A DNA stretch of 64,000 bases from Microcaldota archaeon (GTDB lineage Archaea > Micrarchaeota > Micrarchaeia > Micrarchaeales > CABMGC01): assembly GCA_028867135.1 (NCBI GenBank), contig JAGWGW010000002.1, positions 1 to 64,000 of the forward strand, read 5' to 3'. Positions 33,234 to 41,732 of the stretch are shown piece by piece. The stretch's first letter is position 1, and each line of letters starts with the position of its first letter. A program made the translations under genes and the position numbers. The notes below the pieces were generated by a model that saw nothing but the letters and a program-made list of their open reading frames with translations, was not told the origin of the DNA and searched no databases.

Positions 33234-33575
33234 TTATTGCTTTCCCCTATAGCTTTCGACTATACCCATAAGCTTCTTGCAGGCTTCGTCGTCGGGGGTG
33301 AGCCTGTCCATGACCAGTATCAGCTTCAGCTGCGTGATGTCGACCGGCATTATCTCCACCGTCTTCAGCGCCGTCTTCTCCAGCATGCCGTTTTCCATCA
33401 GCTCGGCCTTCATCTTCTCGGCTTCCTTCTTGCTCAGCTTTGAGAACTTCTTCGCGTGCTCGTACTCTATCTGCTGCTCATATCCGAGCTCGCCGTCCTT
33501 CTTCCTCTCTTCCAATATGTCAAGTACGTCTGCTATCGAGACCATCCTTGAGGAAGCCTGCTTCTTTCCAATCAT
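33234..33575 (-). CDS. rpoF: RNA polymerase subunit Rpb4 (RpoF)
   Basis: 113 residues. Forms the stalk of archaeal RNA polymerase with Rpb7 (RpoE). The Rpb4 pattern is clear: SIADVLDILEERKK, a long helix, then ALKTVEIMPVDITQLKLILV. First gene of rpoF-DUF655. Divergent from the MoxR gene, with an AT-rich promoter in the 70-base gap. Confidence 0.9.
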   Translation of the reverse strand: MIGKKQASSRMVSIADVLDILEERKKDGELGYEQQIEYEHAKKFSKLSKKEAEKMKAELMENGMLEKTALKTVEIMPVDITQLKLILVMDRLTPDDEACKKLMGIVESYRGKQ

Positions 33576-33648
33576 AAGTACCCCGTAGATAAGTATAGCG
33601 AATGCCTTAATTTAAATGTTTTGTTTAGTATAGAGTATTGGTGACTGG

Positions 33649-34557
33649 ATGGATGCCCGCGACGCGTATCAGAAGGTAAAGGCCGAGATGAAGAAGCACA
33701 TAGCGGGCAAGGACGAGACCATAGAGCTGCTCTTCATAACGCTGGTCGCGAACGGCCACGCGCTCCTTGAGGGGGTTCCTGGAGTTGCAAAGACGACCAT
33801 GTCCAAGGCGCTTGCGGACTGCATACAGGCAGACTTCAAGAGGATACAGGGCTCGCCGGACCTTGTGCCCAGCGACATCCTCGGCGAGTCGTATCTGGAC
33901 AAGGACAACGAGACGCAGTTCAAGAAGGGTCCGATCTTCACTAACATACTTCTTGTAGACGAGCTCAACAGGAGCCCGCCGAAGACCATGGCAGCTTTCC
34001 TCGAGACGCTTGAGGAGAGGATGGTGACCATTGGCGGGGTGAACATACCGCTTCCGAGGCCTTTCACAGCCCTCGCGACGCAGAACCCGCTGAGGATAGA
34101 GGGAACAGAGCAGCTGCCCAAGGTTCTTGCTGACAGGTTCATAATGAAGATAGACGTTGACTACCCGTCGATGGAGGAGGAGGTCAGCATGCTTAGGATT
34201 AAGGAGGCCGAGGAGAAGATAATAACCAGCAAGGTGATAAGCATCGAGGATATCCTCGACTTCCAGGAGAAGGTCAAGGCGGTGAAGATGCCTGACGATG
34301 TTGCCAGGTTCATAGCGTCGATAGTCTCTGAGAGCAGGAAGGAGATACACGTAGTCATGGGCGCGAGCCCGAGAGCCGATATAGCGTTCATGCAGTGCTC
34401 CAAGGCAAGGGCGCTTATAAGCGGAAGAACAGAGACGACGAAGGACGACATAAGGTTCCTTGCAAAGCCGATACTCAGCCACAGGATGACGGTCAGGTCA
34501 ACCGGAGGGATAGGAATCCACGGAATCATCGACGGTATAATCGCTTCAGTAACCTGA
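33649..34557 (+). CDS. MoxR-family AAA+ ATPase
   Basis: 302 residues. Walker A is LEGVPGVAKTTMSKALA, Walker B LLVDELNRSPPKTMAAFLE, with the sensor-1 region FTALATQNPLRIEGTEQLP typical of MoxR. These ATPases act as chaperones that fit cofactors or activate partners, usually beside DUF58 and VWA genes; no such partner is adjacent here. The start is ATG 33649. It converges on the ACT-domain gene with stop codons side by side. Confidence 0.93.
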   Translation: MDARDAYQKVKAEMKKHIAGKDETIELLFITLVANGHALLEGVPGVAKTTMSKALADCIQADFKRIQGSPDLVPSDILGESYLDKDNETQFKKGPIFTNILLVDELNRSPPKTMAAFLETLEERMVTIGGVNIPLPRPFTALATQNPLRIEGTEQLPKVLADRFIMKIDVDYPSMEEEVSMLRIKEAEEKIITSKVISIEDILDFQEKVKAVKMPDDVARFIASIVSESRKEIHVVMGASPRADIAFMQCSKARALISGRTETTKDDIRFLAKPILSHRMTVRSTGGIGIHGIIDGIIASVT

Positions 34558-35160
34558 TCATCTTATTATCTCTGATAGCGCCTCGTAGCTCCTGAGCGCG
34601 TCCTCCTTGCTTACTATGAGCATCGTCTCGGTGTAGCAGGATATGAACTCTATGACATTTATGTTCCTCTCCGCAAGCAATGAGGTCACGAAAGCGAGGA
34701 CTCCTGATACGTTCTCCAGCTTCTCCTCCGAGTATATTATTATGGCGGAGCAGTTCTCGTGCACCTTTATCAGCGACTCCTTCTGCTTCCTTGTCATCGA
34801 CTTGAACGCGCTCTTGTCCGTGAGGTATACATAATACGAATCCACCTTGACCTCCGCCTTGTTCTCGATCTCCAACCTTTTGTCTGATATGGCAACGTAT
34901 ATGCCGTCGAGCAGCGTTATCCTGTTCTCCTTCAGCACATCGAGGGCCCTTTTCTCTATCGTGTTCTTTATGCTGCCTATGTGCTCAGCATGCCTTCTCA
35001 CAGCAGCCTTGACGGCCTGGTAGCTCTTTATGCTGAGCTCCTTCTGTATGAGCCTTGACAGGGAGCTGAAGTTCACTATCCCGCTCTCGAGGGCTTCCAT
35101 AGTGTACGGCTTGTTCTTCAGGTACGTCCTTACAAGGTCTGCTATCTTTGTCCCGACCAT
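34558..35160 (-). CDS. putative regulator with C-terminal ACT-like domain
   Basis: 200 residues. The N-terminal part looks like a helical HTH (IADLVRTYLKNKPYTMEALE, SSLSRLIQKELSIKSYQAVK), and the C-terminal 60 residues form an ACT-like beta-alpha pattern (ENVSGVLAFVTSLLAERNIN, then VIEFISCYTETMLIV). HTH-ACT proteins sense amino acids or related ligands. It is divergent from the amidinohydrolase-argGH genes, so it is a candidate regulator of that cluster; this is inference. Ligand unknown. Confidence 0.72.
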   Translation of the reverse strand: MVGTKIADLVRTYLKNKPYTMEALESGIVNFSSLSRLIQKELSIKSYQAVKAAVRRHAEHIGSIKNTIEKRALDVLKENRITLLDGIYVAISDKRLEIENKAEVKVDSYYVYLTDKSAFKSMTRKQKESLIKVHENCSAIIIYSEEKLENVSGVLAFVTSLLAERNINVIEFISCYTETMLIVSKEDALRSYEALSEIIR

Positions 35161-35213
35161 TTTGTCCCATTTGATACATTTTAGGCTTGATTTGCATCAA
35201 ATATGTCGCAAGC

Positions 35214-35227
35214 TTAATATATATAAT
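35214..35227. promoter_or_regulatory. TATA region between the ACT regulator and the DDAH-like gene
   Basis: TTAATATATATAAT is a long alternating A/T element in the 80-base divergent gap. About 27 bases downstream on the plus strand lies the TTG/GTG start pair (35242, 35254), so the plus-strand message may be nearly leaderless. Confidence 0.55.
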
Positions 35228-35253
35228 TAGCGCCTATCTCTTTGGTAATCTTA

Positions 35254-36120
35254 GTGAACGCTACTGTTGCAAAGGGGCAGAAACTCGAGCTTGTTACGAA
35301 GGTGCTTGTGCGGGCGGATGTTCCAAGCACGATGAATAAGGGAATAAGGAGCAGCGGCAGGACGGAGGCCGTTGATTTGGGTATGGCAAGCCAGGAACAT
35401 GCATTGTACAAGCAGGCAATACGCAATGCGGGAGGGAAGGTCATCGAGATGCCTGTGAGCAGGCATCCCGACAGCCTTTACGTGCAGGATACGGCCTACA
35501 TAGTGGCCGGCCCGGGAAGCGATTGGAAACCGGTAGCGATCATTGCAAACCCGGGAAACCCTGAGAGGCGCAAGGAGGTTGGCGAGATAAAGGAGTTCAT
35601 ATCCTCGCTGAACATAGAGATAAAGGAGATAAAGGGCAAGAATGCGTTCATCGAGTTCGGCGACGTGGAAAAGGTGGATGGCGTCAACGGAGGGCTTATG
35701 GTAATAGGATTATCCGAGAGGACCAACTGGAAGGGAGCAAGCAAGTTCATAGACATCGTGCGTGAGATAGAGCCCATGGCGTTCCAATTGCAGGACATCA
35801 AGGGGGTACTGCACCTGACCACGGGCATGACGCCAGTGCACCCCGAGCTCTTCCTTAAGAGCCCCTATCTCGTCGCTCCGATAATGCTTCCGAACTGGAT
35901 AGAGGTCGTCGAGCTCGGTGAGAAGGACGCTTACGCAGCAAATGTCCTGCGCATCAACGGCGGCATAGTCGTGCCTGAAGGCTTCAAGACCGTGAAGGAC
36001 ATCGCCTTGAAGCATTACGACGCTGAAAAGGTCCAGGAGGTGCCGACAAGTCAGACGCAGATACTCAACGGCAGCCTTACCTGCGCATCGATAGTCTGGC
36101 AGGAGCTGGCAAGGGAATAG
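35254..36120 (+). CDS. DDAH/arginine-deiminase-fold amidinohydrolase
   Basis: 288 residues from GTG 35254 (TTG 35242 would add four). Beta/alpha propeller guanidine hydrolase: YVQDTAYIVAGPG (substrate Asp region; most DDAHs have VED), catalytic His in VLHLTTGMTPVHP and nucleophile Cys in LNGSLTCASIVW. Family members hydrolyse dimethylarginine, arginine or related guanidines and release citrulline. argG and argH, which turn citrulline into arginine, follow on the same strand after one small gene. A citrulline-forming role fits but the substrate is not proven. Confidence 0.85.
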   Translation: MNATVAKGQKLELVTKVLVRADVPSTMNKGIRSSGRTEAVDLGMASQEHALYKQAIRNAGGKVIEMPVSRHPDSLYVQDTAYIVAGPGSDWKPVAIIANPGNPERRKEVGEIKEFISSLNIEIKEIKGKNAFIEFGDVEKVDGVNGGLMVIGLSERTNWKGASKFIDIVREIEPMAFQLQDIKGVLHLTTGMTPVHPELFLKSPYLVAPIMLPNWIEVVELGEKDAYAANVLRINGGIVVPEGFKTVKDIALKHYDAEKVQEVPTSQTQILNGSLTCASIVWQELARE

Positions 36121-36133
36121 CCGCGATGGTTTG

Positions 36134-36673
36134 ATGACGATTTACCAGGCTGCGGGGCTTGAAAAACAGCTTGCAGCTGCGAAGAGCGCTTCAATAAGCG
36201 AGAGGGCAGAGAAGGAGCTCATGCGGAGCGGCTCGGCCGGCATACTGCTGGCCTTGGCCGGGAACCCGAAGCTTTCCAGCGGGACATCGTGGGAGCTGCT
36301 CAACAAGGGCAGGGTTGAGCTGAAGAAGACAGGCGCATCAGCAGTTCTGGTTGCGCTTGCGAAGGGCACCAGCTGGCCGGCCGTCCAGGAGGAGCTGCTC
36401 CTGATAGCGAGGACGCAGAAGGTCGGAGGAATCTGGAAGGGCCTTGCATCAAACGCGGGAAAGTCCCCAAGGATAGAACTTGAGCTCGCGAAGAGGGGTA
36501 CGTCCGCAACAAAGGCCATGCTTGCGATGGATGCAGGGATATCGAAGGAGGCCTGCCTGGCCATATGGGACCAGGGAGTTTCCGACGCATCCTTCATGCT
36601 TGCAGCCAATCCCACAGCAATAGGATACATGCATAATGGCATAAAGGAGTTTCTTGCGAAAGTTAATCGATAA
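36134..36673 (+). CDS. helical-repeat protein of unknown function
   Basis: 179 residues, almost all short amphipathic helices. Loose repeats of about 24-30 residues can be seen (SGSAGILLALAGNPKLSSGT, TGASAVLVALAKGTSWPAVQ, RGTSATKAMLAMDAGISKEA, VSDASFMLAANP), recalling leucine-rich-variant or HEAT-like solenoids. Start ATG 36134; a TTG one codon upstream is also possible. It lies between the DDAH-like gene (13 bases after) and argG (18 bases before), so it is in the arginine operon. It may be a scaffold; no function can be named. Confidence 0.65.
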   Translation: MTIYQAAGLEKQLAAAKSASISERAEKELMRSGSAGILLALAGNPKLSSGTSWELLNKGRVELKKTGASAVLVALAKGTSWPAVQEELLLIARTQKVGGIWKGLASNAGKSPRIELELAKRGTSATKAMLAMDAGISKEACLAIWDQGVSDASFMLAANPTAIGYMHNGIKEFLAKVNR

Positions 36674-36691
36674 TGATAAATAGATGAGAAA

Positions 36692-37954
36692 ATGGCAAAG
36701 GAAAAAGTTGTATTGGCATACAGCGGCGGGCTGGACACGTCGGTTATCCTGAAGTGGCTTGCGAATAGGGGGCTTGAGGTCATCTGCTTCGTAGGGGACA
36801 TAGGGCAGCACGAGGACTTCGATGCCATAAAGAAGAAGGCGCTGGCCACAGGGGCCTCGAAGGTTTACGTTGTGGACTTGAAGAAGGAGTTCGTCACGGA
36901 TTTCATCTTCCCCGCACTGAAATGCAACGCATTGTATGAAGGAAGGTATCTTTTGGGAACATCCCTTGCAAGGCCGCTGCTCTCGAAGGCGCAGATAGCG
37001 GTAGCGAGCAAAGAAGGCGCGAAGTACGTGTCGCACGGCTCTACTGGAAAGGGCAATGACCAGGTGAGGTTCGAGCTCTCATACTTTGCGCTTGACCCGA
37101 AGATAAAGGTCATAGCGCCTTGGAAGGACAAGGACTTCCTGAACCAGTTCAAGGGAAGGGATGACCTCATCGCGTTTGCGAAGAAGTACGGAATACCTGT
37201 CAAGGCGTCGGTATCGAAACCTTATAGCGAGGACGAGAACCTCATGCACATAAGTCACGAGGCTGGAATACTGGAGGATCCGTTGCTGAGACCTGCGGAG
37301 GATGTCTTCAGCAGGACGACATCGCTGCAGAAGGCGCCTGACAAGGAGACCATGCTTGAGATATACTTCAAGGACGGCATACCGATAAAGGTAGTTGACA
37401 AGACCAACAAGGTCACGAAGACAGACCCTCTCGGGCTCTTCATGCACCTCAACAAGGTCGGAAGCGAGAACGGAATAGGCAGGCTGGACATGGTCGAGAA
37501 CAGGTACATAGGCATAAAGTCGAGGGGAGTGTACGAGACCCCTGGGGCGACGATACTGTGGACAGCGCACAGGGACCTTGAAGGCCTTGCAATGGACCGT
37601 GAGGTGATGCACATACGTGACATGCTCACGCAGAAGTTCTCAGAGCTGGTCTACAACGGCTTCTGGTTCTCGCCTGAGATGGACTTCCTGATGAATGCGT
37701 TCGACAAGAGCCAGGAGGCGATCGACGGCATGGTCAAGGTCGCGCTGTACAAGGGCAATGTCATGACCGTTGGCAGGGAGAGCGACAGGAAGCTCTACGA
37801 CCAGAAGTTCTCGAGCATGCACGAGGAAGGAGGATTCAACACGGAGGACTCTAAAGGCTTCATAAGCGTCAGCGCTATAAGGCTTAAGGCCCATTATGTA
37901 GCATTGGGAGAGAAAGACCCGTATGCGTGGCGCAGCAAGAAGGCCAAGAAGTGA
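36692..37954 (+). CDS. argG: argininosuccinate synthase
   Basis: Joins citrulline and aspartate with ATP. 420 residues, normal length. The PP-loop [17 protein letters not shown] opens the protein; further family motifs are [25 protein letters not shown] and [15 protein letters not shown] near the C-terminus. Followed after 6 bases by argH. With the upstream amidinohydrolase it could rebuild arginine from citrulline. Confidence 0.96.
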   Translation: MAKEKVVLAYSGGLDTSVILKWLANRGLEVICFVGDIGQHEDFDAIKKKALATGASKVYVVDLKKEFVTDFIFPALKCNALYEGRYLLGTSLARPLLSKAQIAVASKEGAKYVSHGSTGKGNDQVRFELSYFALDPKIKVIAPWKDKDFLNQFKGRDDLIAFAKKYGIPVKASVSKPYSEDENLMHISHEAGILEDPLLRPAEDVFSRTTSLQKAPDKETMLEIYFKDGIPIKVVDKTNKVTKTDPLGLFMHLNKVGSENGIGRLDMVENRYIGIKSRGVYETPGATILWTAHRDLEGLAMDREVMHIRDMLTQKFSELVYNGFWFSPEMDFLMNAFDKSQEAIDGMVKVALYKGNVMTVGRESDRKLYDQKFSSMHEEGGFNTEDSKGFISVSAIRLKAHYVALGEKDPYAWRSKKAKK

Positions 37955-37960
37955 AATGAG

Positions 37961-39136
37961 ATGAAGCTCTGGGACAAAGGCTATGGCATAGACAGGGGCA
38001 TCGAGGAGTTCACCACGGGCAATGACTACATCCTCGACAGGAAGCTCCTGAAATACGACTGCAAGGCCAGCATAGCCCATGCTAAGATGCTAGGAAAGAT
38101 AGGTGTGCTGAGCGATGCAGAGGTCAAGAAACTGGTATCGGGGCTGAACCAGATAATCGAGCTCGACAAGAAGGGCAAGTTCGAGATTAAAAAAGAGGAC
38201 GAGGACTGCCACACTGCGATAGAGAACTATCTTACCAGCAAGCTCGGCGCAGTGGGCAAGAAGATACATACGGCACGTTCGAGGAACGACCAGGTTGCCG
38301 TTGCCCTCCGCCTCTACTACAAGGACGAGCTCAAGACGTGCCAGACGCTTGCAAGCGCGTTCATCAAGTCGCTCAAGGCATTCAGCAAGAAGTACGGAAA
38401 CATCGTCATGCCTGGATATACGCACACGCGCAAGGCGATGCCATCCTCCGCAGGCATGTGGACAGCCGCATTCATTGAATCGATGGAGGATAACGTCAAG
38501 CAGCTGAAGGACGTTTATTCCCTGATAGATCAGTCGCCGCTGGGCACAGGTGCAGGATACGGTGTCCCGATGAAGGTCGACAGGCAGTTCACAGCAAAGG
38601 AGCTGGGGTTCGCCAAGGTGCAGGAGAGCCCGATATACGTGCAGAACAGCAGGGGCAAGTTCGAGGCAGCGATAGTCCATGCATTGTCGATGCTGATGCT
38701 CGACCTGAACAAGATGTCGCAGGATCTCATAATGTTCAGCATGCCTGAGTTCGGCTACTTCATCATGCCCAAGGAATTCACCACTGGCAGTTCCATGATG
38801 CCGCACAAGAGGAATCCTGATGCGCTTGAGCTGCTGCGTGCGAGCTACCATGTGGTCAATTCGTACGAATTCCAGATAAAGGGCATTGTGTCGAACCTCA
38901 TCTCGGGATACAACAAGGACTTCCAGCTGACCAAGGAGCCTACGATGAAGAGCTTCGAGATTGCTGAGCAGTCAATGGTAATCGCAAGCACTTTGATGAA
39001 CGGCATAAAGGTGGACAAGGAGGCATGCAAGAAGGCGATGACGGAGGAGCTCTTCGCTACTCAACAGGCATACCTGCTTGTTAAGAAAGGAGTCCCTTTC
39101 CGTGACGCTTACAAGAAAGTCGGGAAGAAGTACTAG
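37961..39136 (+). CDS. argH: argininosuccinate lyase (short form)
   Basis: Splits argininosuccinate to arginine and fumarate. 391 residues, against about 460 in most enzymes: the C-terminal domain is largely missing. The active-site segments remain: HTARSRNDQVAVALRLY, GYTHTRKAMPSS, SPLGTGAGYGVPM and the signature loop GSSMMPHKRNPDALEL (usual GSSxMPQKKNPD, so Gln to His). Short forms occur in some bacteria, so activity is likely. It follows argG by 6 bases. Confidence 0.93.
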   Translation: MKLWDKGYGIDRGIEEFTTGNDYILDRKLLKYDCKASIAHAKMLGKIGVLSDAEVKKLVSGLNQIIELDKKGKFEIKKEDEDCHTAIENYLTSKLGAVGKKIHTARSRNDQVAVALRLYYKDELKTCQTLASAFIKSLKAFSKKYGNIVMPGYTHTRKAMPSSAGMWTAAFIESMEDNVKQLKDVYSLIDQSPLGTGAGYGVPMKVDRQFTAKELGFAKVQESPIYVQNSRGKFEAAIVHALSMLMLDLNKMSQDLIMFSMPEFGYFIMPKEFTTGSSMMPHKRNPDALELLRASYHVVNSYEFQIKGIVSNLISGYNKDFQLTKEPTMKSFEIAEQSMVIASTLMNGIKVDKEACKKAMTEELFATQQAYLLVKKGVPFRDAYKKVGKKY

Positions 39137-39144
39137 GAGTGCGC

Positions 39145-39468
39145 ATGGTAGTCGAGCAGAGGCCAATCATAATAGCAACTGAGAAGAGGATATTCGCGAT
39201 ACTGAGACCTCCTGCGTCCTTCGAGGAGCGCGTGGATAGGCACAGGAAGCTGCTTGCTGAGCAGTACCCTCGGGCTTCGCCCAAGGTTGTCGACATGTCT
39301 GCGAAGAACCTTGCGCGCCTTGACGAAAGAATCTCTAAGCTTGAGAACGCAGGAGGGCATGTGGCCGACGCAGACAGAAACCTCTGGTGCGAATATACGG
39401 CTGCTGTTGCTGAGAGCCATCGCAGCAGCGTGGAAGGCGATGTGCGTCATCTGCTAAGGATTGTCTGA
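39145..39468 (+). CDS. small hypothetical protein in the arginine cluster
   Basis: 107 residues, helical and charged (SFEERVDRHRKLLAEQYPRA, DMSAKNLARLDERISKLENA). No family recognised and no membrane segment. ATG 39145 is used; a GTG two codons upstream overlaps nothing. It follows argH by 8 bases and precedes the acetyltransferase by 12, so it is probably co-transcribed. Coding status rests on spacing, length and codon style. Confidence 0.55.
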   Translation: MVVEQRPIIIATEKRIFAILRPPASFEERVDRHRKLLAEQYPRASPKVVDMSAKNLARLDERISKLENAGGHVADADRNLWCEYTAAVAESHRSSVEGDVRHLLRIV

Positions 39469-39480
39469 TTTGGGGAGCGG

Positions 39481-39894
39481 ATGAGGATAAGGAGGATGTG
39501 CAATAGGGACTTCAGTTCCATGTTCAGGGTATGGAAGAGGGCAGGTCTCGATCTAAGCAGCATTGCGGTCGAGAGGTACGAGACTAAGGAGATGCTGAGG
39601 ATAAACACGAAGACATGCTTCGTTGCAGTGAACGGGAAGGTCGTGGGCACGGTCTTCGGAGTGTACAATGGAAGAAGGGCATGGATACATCACCTTGCTG
39701 TGGATCCTGACTATCAGGGTAACGGGGTTGGCAGCGCACTTCTGGGGAAGGCGGAGGTTGCGCTCAAAGGAGTCGGGGCGAGGAAGGTCCTTCTCTTCGT
39801 CAATCACACGAACAAGAGGGTGAAAGCGTTTTATCGTAAGCAGGGATACACGGAGCCGAACGAGGCGGTCTGGATGAGGAAGGTGCTGAAGTAA
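39481..39894 (+). CDS. GNAT-family N-acetyltransferase
   Basis: 137 residues. The acetyl-CoA site is HLAVDPDYQGNGVGSALLGK (the Q/RxxGxG/A motif), followed by VLLFVNHTNKRVKAFYRKQGY, the typical motif B. Substrate unknown; RimI-like protein acetylation is one option, amino-acid or polyamine acetylation another. Last gene of the amidinohydrolase-argGH string, ending about 40 bases before tRNA-Arg. Confidence 0.88.
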   Translation: MRIRRMCNRDFSSMFRVWKRAGLDLSSIAVERYETKEMLRINTKTCFVAVNGKVVGTVFGVYNGRRAWIHHLAVDPDYQGNGVGSALLGKAEVALKGVGARKVLLFVNHTNKRVKAFYRKQGYTEPNEAVWMRKVLK

Positions 39895-39934
39895 AGAACT
39901 GTTTTTAATTGCTTGCATACCAATATTCTAACAC

Positions 39935-40070
39935 GGGTCCGTAGCTCAGCTTGGATAGAGCAGCACCGTCCTAATCCGAAAGGATTAAGGTGATGGTCAC
40001 GGGTTCAAAATAAATCCTTACCCTTATTAATCTGGATGGTAAGGTATTTATGAAATTCCCGTCGGACCCG
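39935..40070 (+). tRNA. tRNA-Arg(CCT) with two introns (37/38 and T-loop 59/60)
   Basis: Acceptor GGGTCCG/CGGACCC, D stem GCTC/GAGC, anticodon stem GCACC/GGTGA (27:43 is G-A), variable TGGTC and discriminator G. A 14-nt intron (39974-39987) at 37/38 gives spliced loop GUCCUAA; its bulge-helix has GTCC/GGAT as central pairs but no intron helix. A 47-nt intron (40010-40056) splits the T-loop: T stem ACGGG/CCCGT, central helix TTCA/TGAA, bulges AAA and ATT, then TAAAT..ATTTA and CCTTACC/GGTAAGG helices. Splicing at 59/60 restores TTCAAAT exactly. The mature length is 75 nt. Confidence 0.88.
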
Positions 40071-40084
40071 TTCATTGTGATTTG

Positions 40085-41134
40085 ATGGCGAGCAAGAAGG
40101 ACAAGATAGACATCGATGAGCCAAGCATAATAGTCAAACCGTTGTCGAAGTTCGGCGGCCTTGACAACATACACGTAGCATTGCTTGGATTGGTTGTCAT
40201 ACTCATACTGCTTCTTCTTGTCGTCTCGTACAACAAGCAGGTGCTCGTAAAGAACGTATCGTCAAATTCGACATGCGTATACGGCGCTGTAAACGGGACG
40301 TGCGTAACCCCGCATTACAATTCCAGCCAGATCAAGGGTATAACCGAAAGGCTGCTCGCGAGCTACGCGAACCTCAATACATCACTGTCGCTGATACCGT
40401 ACATAACCAATGTGAGCGCCATAGAGGCGCAGTACATGCCGAGCGCAAAGGAGTGGTACGTGTCTGTCAGGGCCAACAATCCGCTGCAGAACAGGAGCTT
40501 CAACCTGTCTGCTGTGATAAGCGATACGGACGGCTCCGTGGTAATGACCTTCATTGAAACGATAAACCCGACTCCTCTGTCATCCAATTATGTTGCATCG
40601 GCAGGCATAGTCAGGCTTTACGGGAAGGTCCCGTGCCTGCAGGGCAACGGGGCGGTTCCAGTGTACTGGTTCATAGACCCATACGCCCCTGGAGCGCTGC
40701 AGAGCCTCCAGAACTATACCCAGCTGCAGAGAAGCTTCGGAAGCAAGGTCAACATGAGCCTGGAGATACTCTACAGCCAGTATTCGCAGAACATAGGAAA
40801 GGCGGACGGCCAGGACAACACGCAGCAGCTCGGCAAGTACCTGTTCTGCGCATCGGCGCAGCGGAACTTCGCGAACTTCTCCGGGAGCCTGTCTTCATTC
40901 CAGGGATACATATCGCCAGGGACGCTCTCTAGCATGGCTAACATATCCAAGCTGGACATCGCTCAGCTCAACTCGTGCCTGGCATCCTCGCAGTCCACAA
41001 TAAATGCGCAGGCAATACTTGCACAGTATTACAACATCACGACAACTCCTGTTGCGGTTGCCGACTGCCAATATATGGCTATACCGCAGACAGCAAGAAG
41101 CGCGATATGCTATTCTCGGAACGGTTTATGCTGA
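40085..41134 (+). CDS. membrane-anchored thioredoxin-like protein without CxxC
   Basis: 349 residues. A cytoplasmic head, one membrane anchor (about 32-52, VALLGLVVILILLLLVVSY), then an extracytoplasmic domain with many N-x-S/T sites. Near 197-210 VPVYWFIDPYAPGALQSLQN aligns with the DsbA/thioredoxin start FxDPYCPGC, but both cysteines are Ala. Near the C-terminus TTTPVAVADCQ matches the cis-Pro loop (TTPTxVxxC). So the fold is probably thioredoxin-like while redox activity by CxxC is lost; several other cysteines remain. Start is ATG 40085. The next gene starts 2 bases after the stop. Confidence 0.68.
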   Translation: MASKKDKIDIDEPSIIVKPLSKFGGLDNIHVALLGLVVILILLLLVVSYNKQVLVKNVSSNSTCVYGAVNGTCVTPHYNSSQIKGITERLLASYANLNTSLSLIPYITNVSAIEAQYMPSAKEWYVSVRANNPLQNRSFNLSAVISDTDGSVVMTFIETINPTPLSSNYVASAGIVRLYGKVPCLQGNGAVPVYWFIDPYAPGALQSLQNYTQLQRSFGSKVNMSLEILYSQYSQNIGKADGQDNTQQLGKYLFCASAQRNFANFSGSLSSFQGYISPGTLSSMANISKLDIAQLNSCLASSQSTINAQAILAQYYNITTTPVAVADCQYMAIPQTARSAICYSRNGLC

Positions 41135-41135
41135 T

Positions 41136-41630
41136 ATGCCCATGAAATATACGATAATAGGGATAGATTCGGGGAAGACGGTCGCGGTAGTGTCGATGAG
41201 CCTCGATAGGGAGGTCATAGGCATCGATACCGGGAGATTTGCAGGGCTTGATTGGTTCGTGGACAGGATAAGGGAGAAGGGAATGCCTGTTGTTATCGCG
41301 AGCGACAAGAAGGATGCGCAATCCCTTGTGCGCAGGCTGGCTGCGATATTCAACTCGGTCATATTCACGCCCAACGCGGACATAAACGTTGAGAGGAAGC
41401 AGGAGCTGGCGCAGGGCTACAAAGTAGGGAACCTTCATGAGAGGGACGCGCTTTCGGCCGCAATAGTCGCCTACAACTCATACGTTAGCAAGCTGAAGCA
41501 GGCGGAGAGGGCAGCAAGGGAGCAGAACTTCGGGGATGTTGACAGGATGAAGATGCTTGTGATAAAGAGATACTCGATACATGAGGCTCTGAAGGAGGAA
41601 AAGAAGGTACATAGATTTGTAAGGGGTTAA
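41136..41630 (+). CDS. DUF460-like RNase H-fold protein
   Basis: 164 residues. The N-terminus YTIIGIDSGKTVAVVSMSLD has the first-strand Asp of RNase H/RuvC-like folds, VVIASDKKDAQSLVRRLAA follows, and HERDALSAAIVAYNSYVSK resembles the final D-A motif of the archaeal DUF460 family. It covers the N-terminal nuclease-like part only; full DUF460 proteins are much longer. ATG 41136 is used (41142 also possible). A role in nucleic-acid processing is plausible but unproven. Confidence 0.65.
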   Translation: MPMKYTIIGIDSGKTVAVVSMSLDREVIGIDTGRFAGLDWFVDRIREKGMPVVIASDKKDAQSLVRRLAAIFNSVIFTPNADINVERKQELAQGYKVGNLHERDALSAAIVAYNSYVSKLKQAERAAREQNFGDVDRMKMLVIKRYSIHEALKEEKKVHRFVRG

Positions 41631-41732
41631 AGTTTGGTGCCAGCCCCATCATTACAGACGAAGGCTCAGCGGAGCATATATAAACCATATTGAAAGATTA
41701 TTTAATTAGGCACAGCAAGAAGAGATTTGCGC

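Noticed and set aside
39935..40070. tRNA-Arg(CCT) as a pseudogene because its T-loop is broken
   Set aside because: The insert folds into a strict bulge-helix-bulge and its removal restores TTCAAAT exactly, so an intron explains it better.
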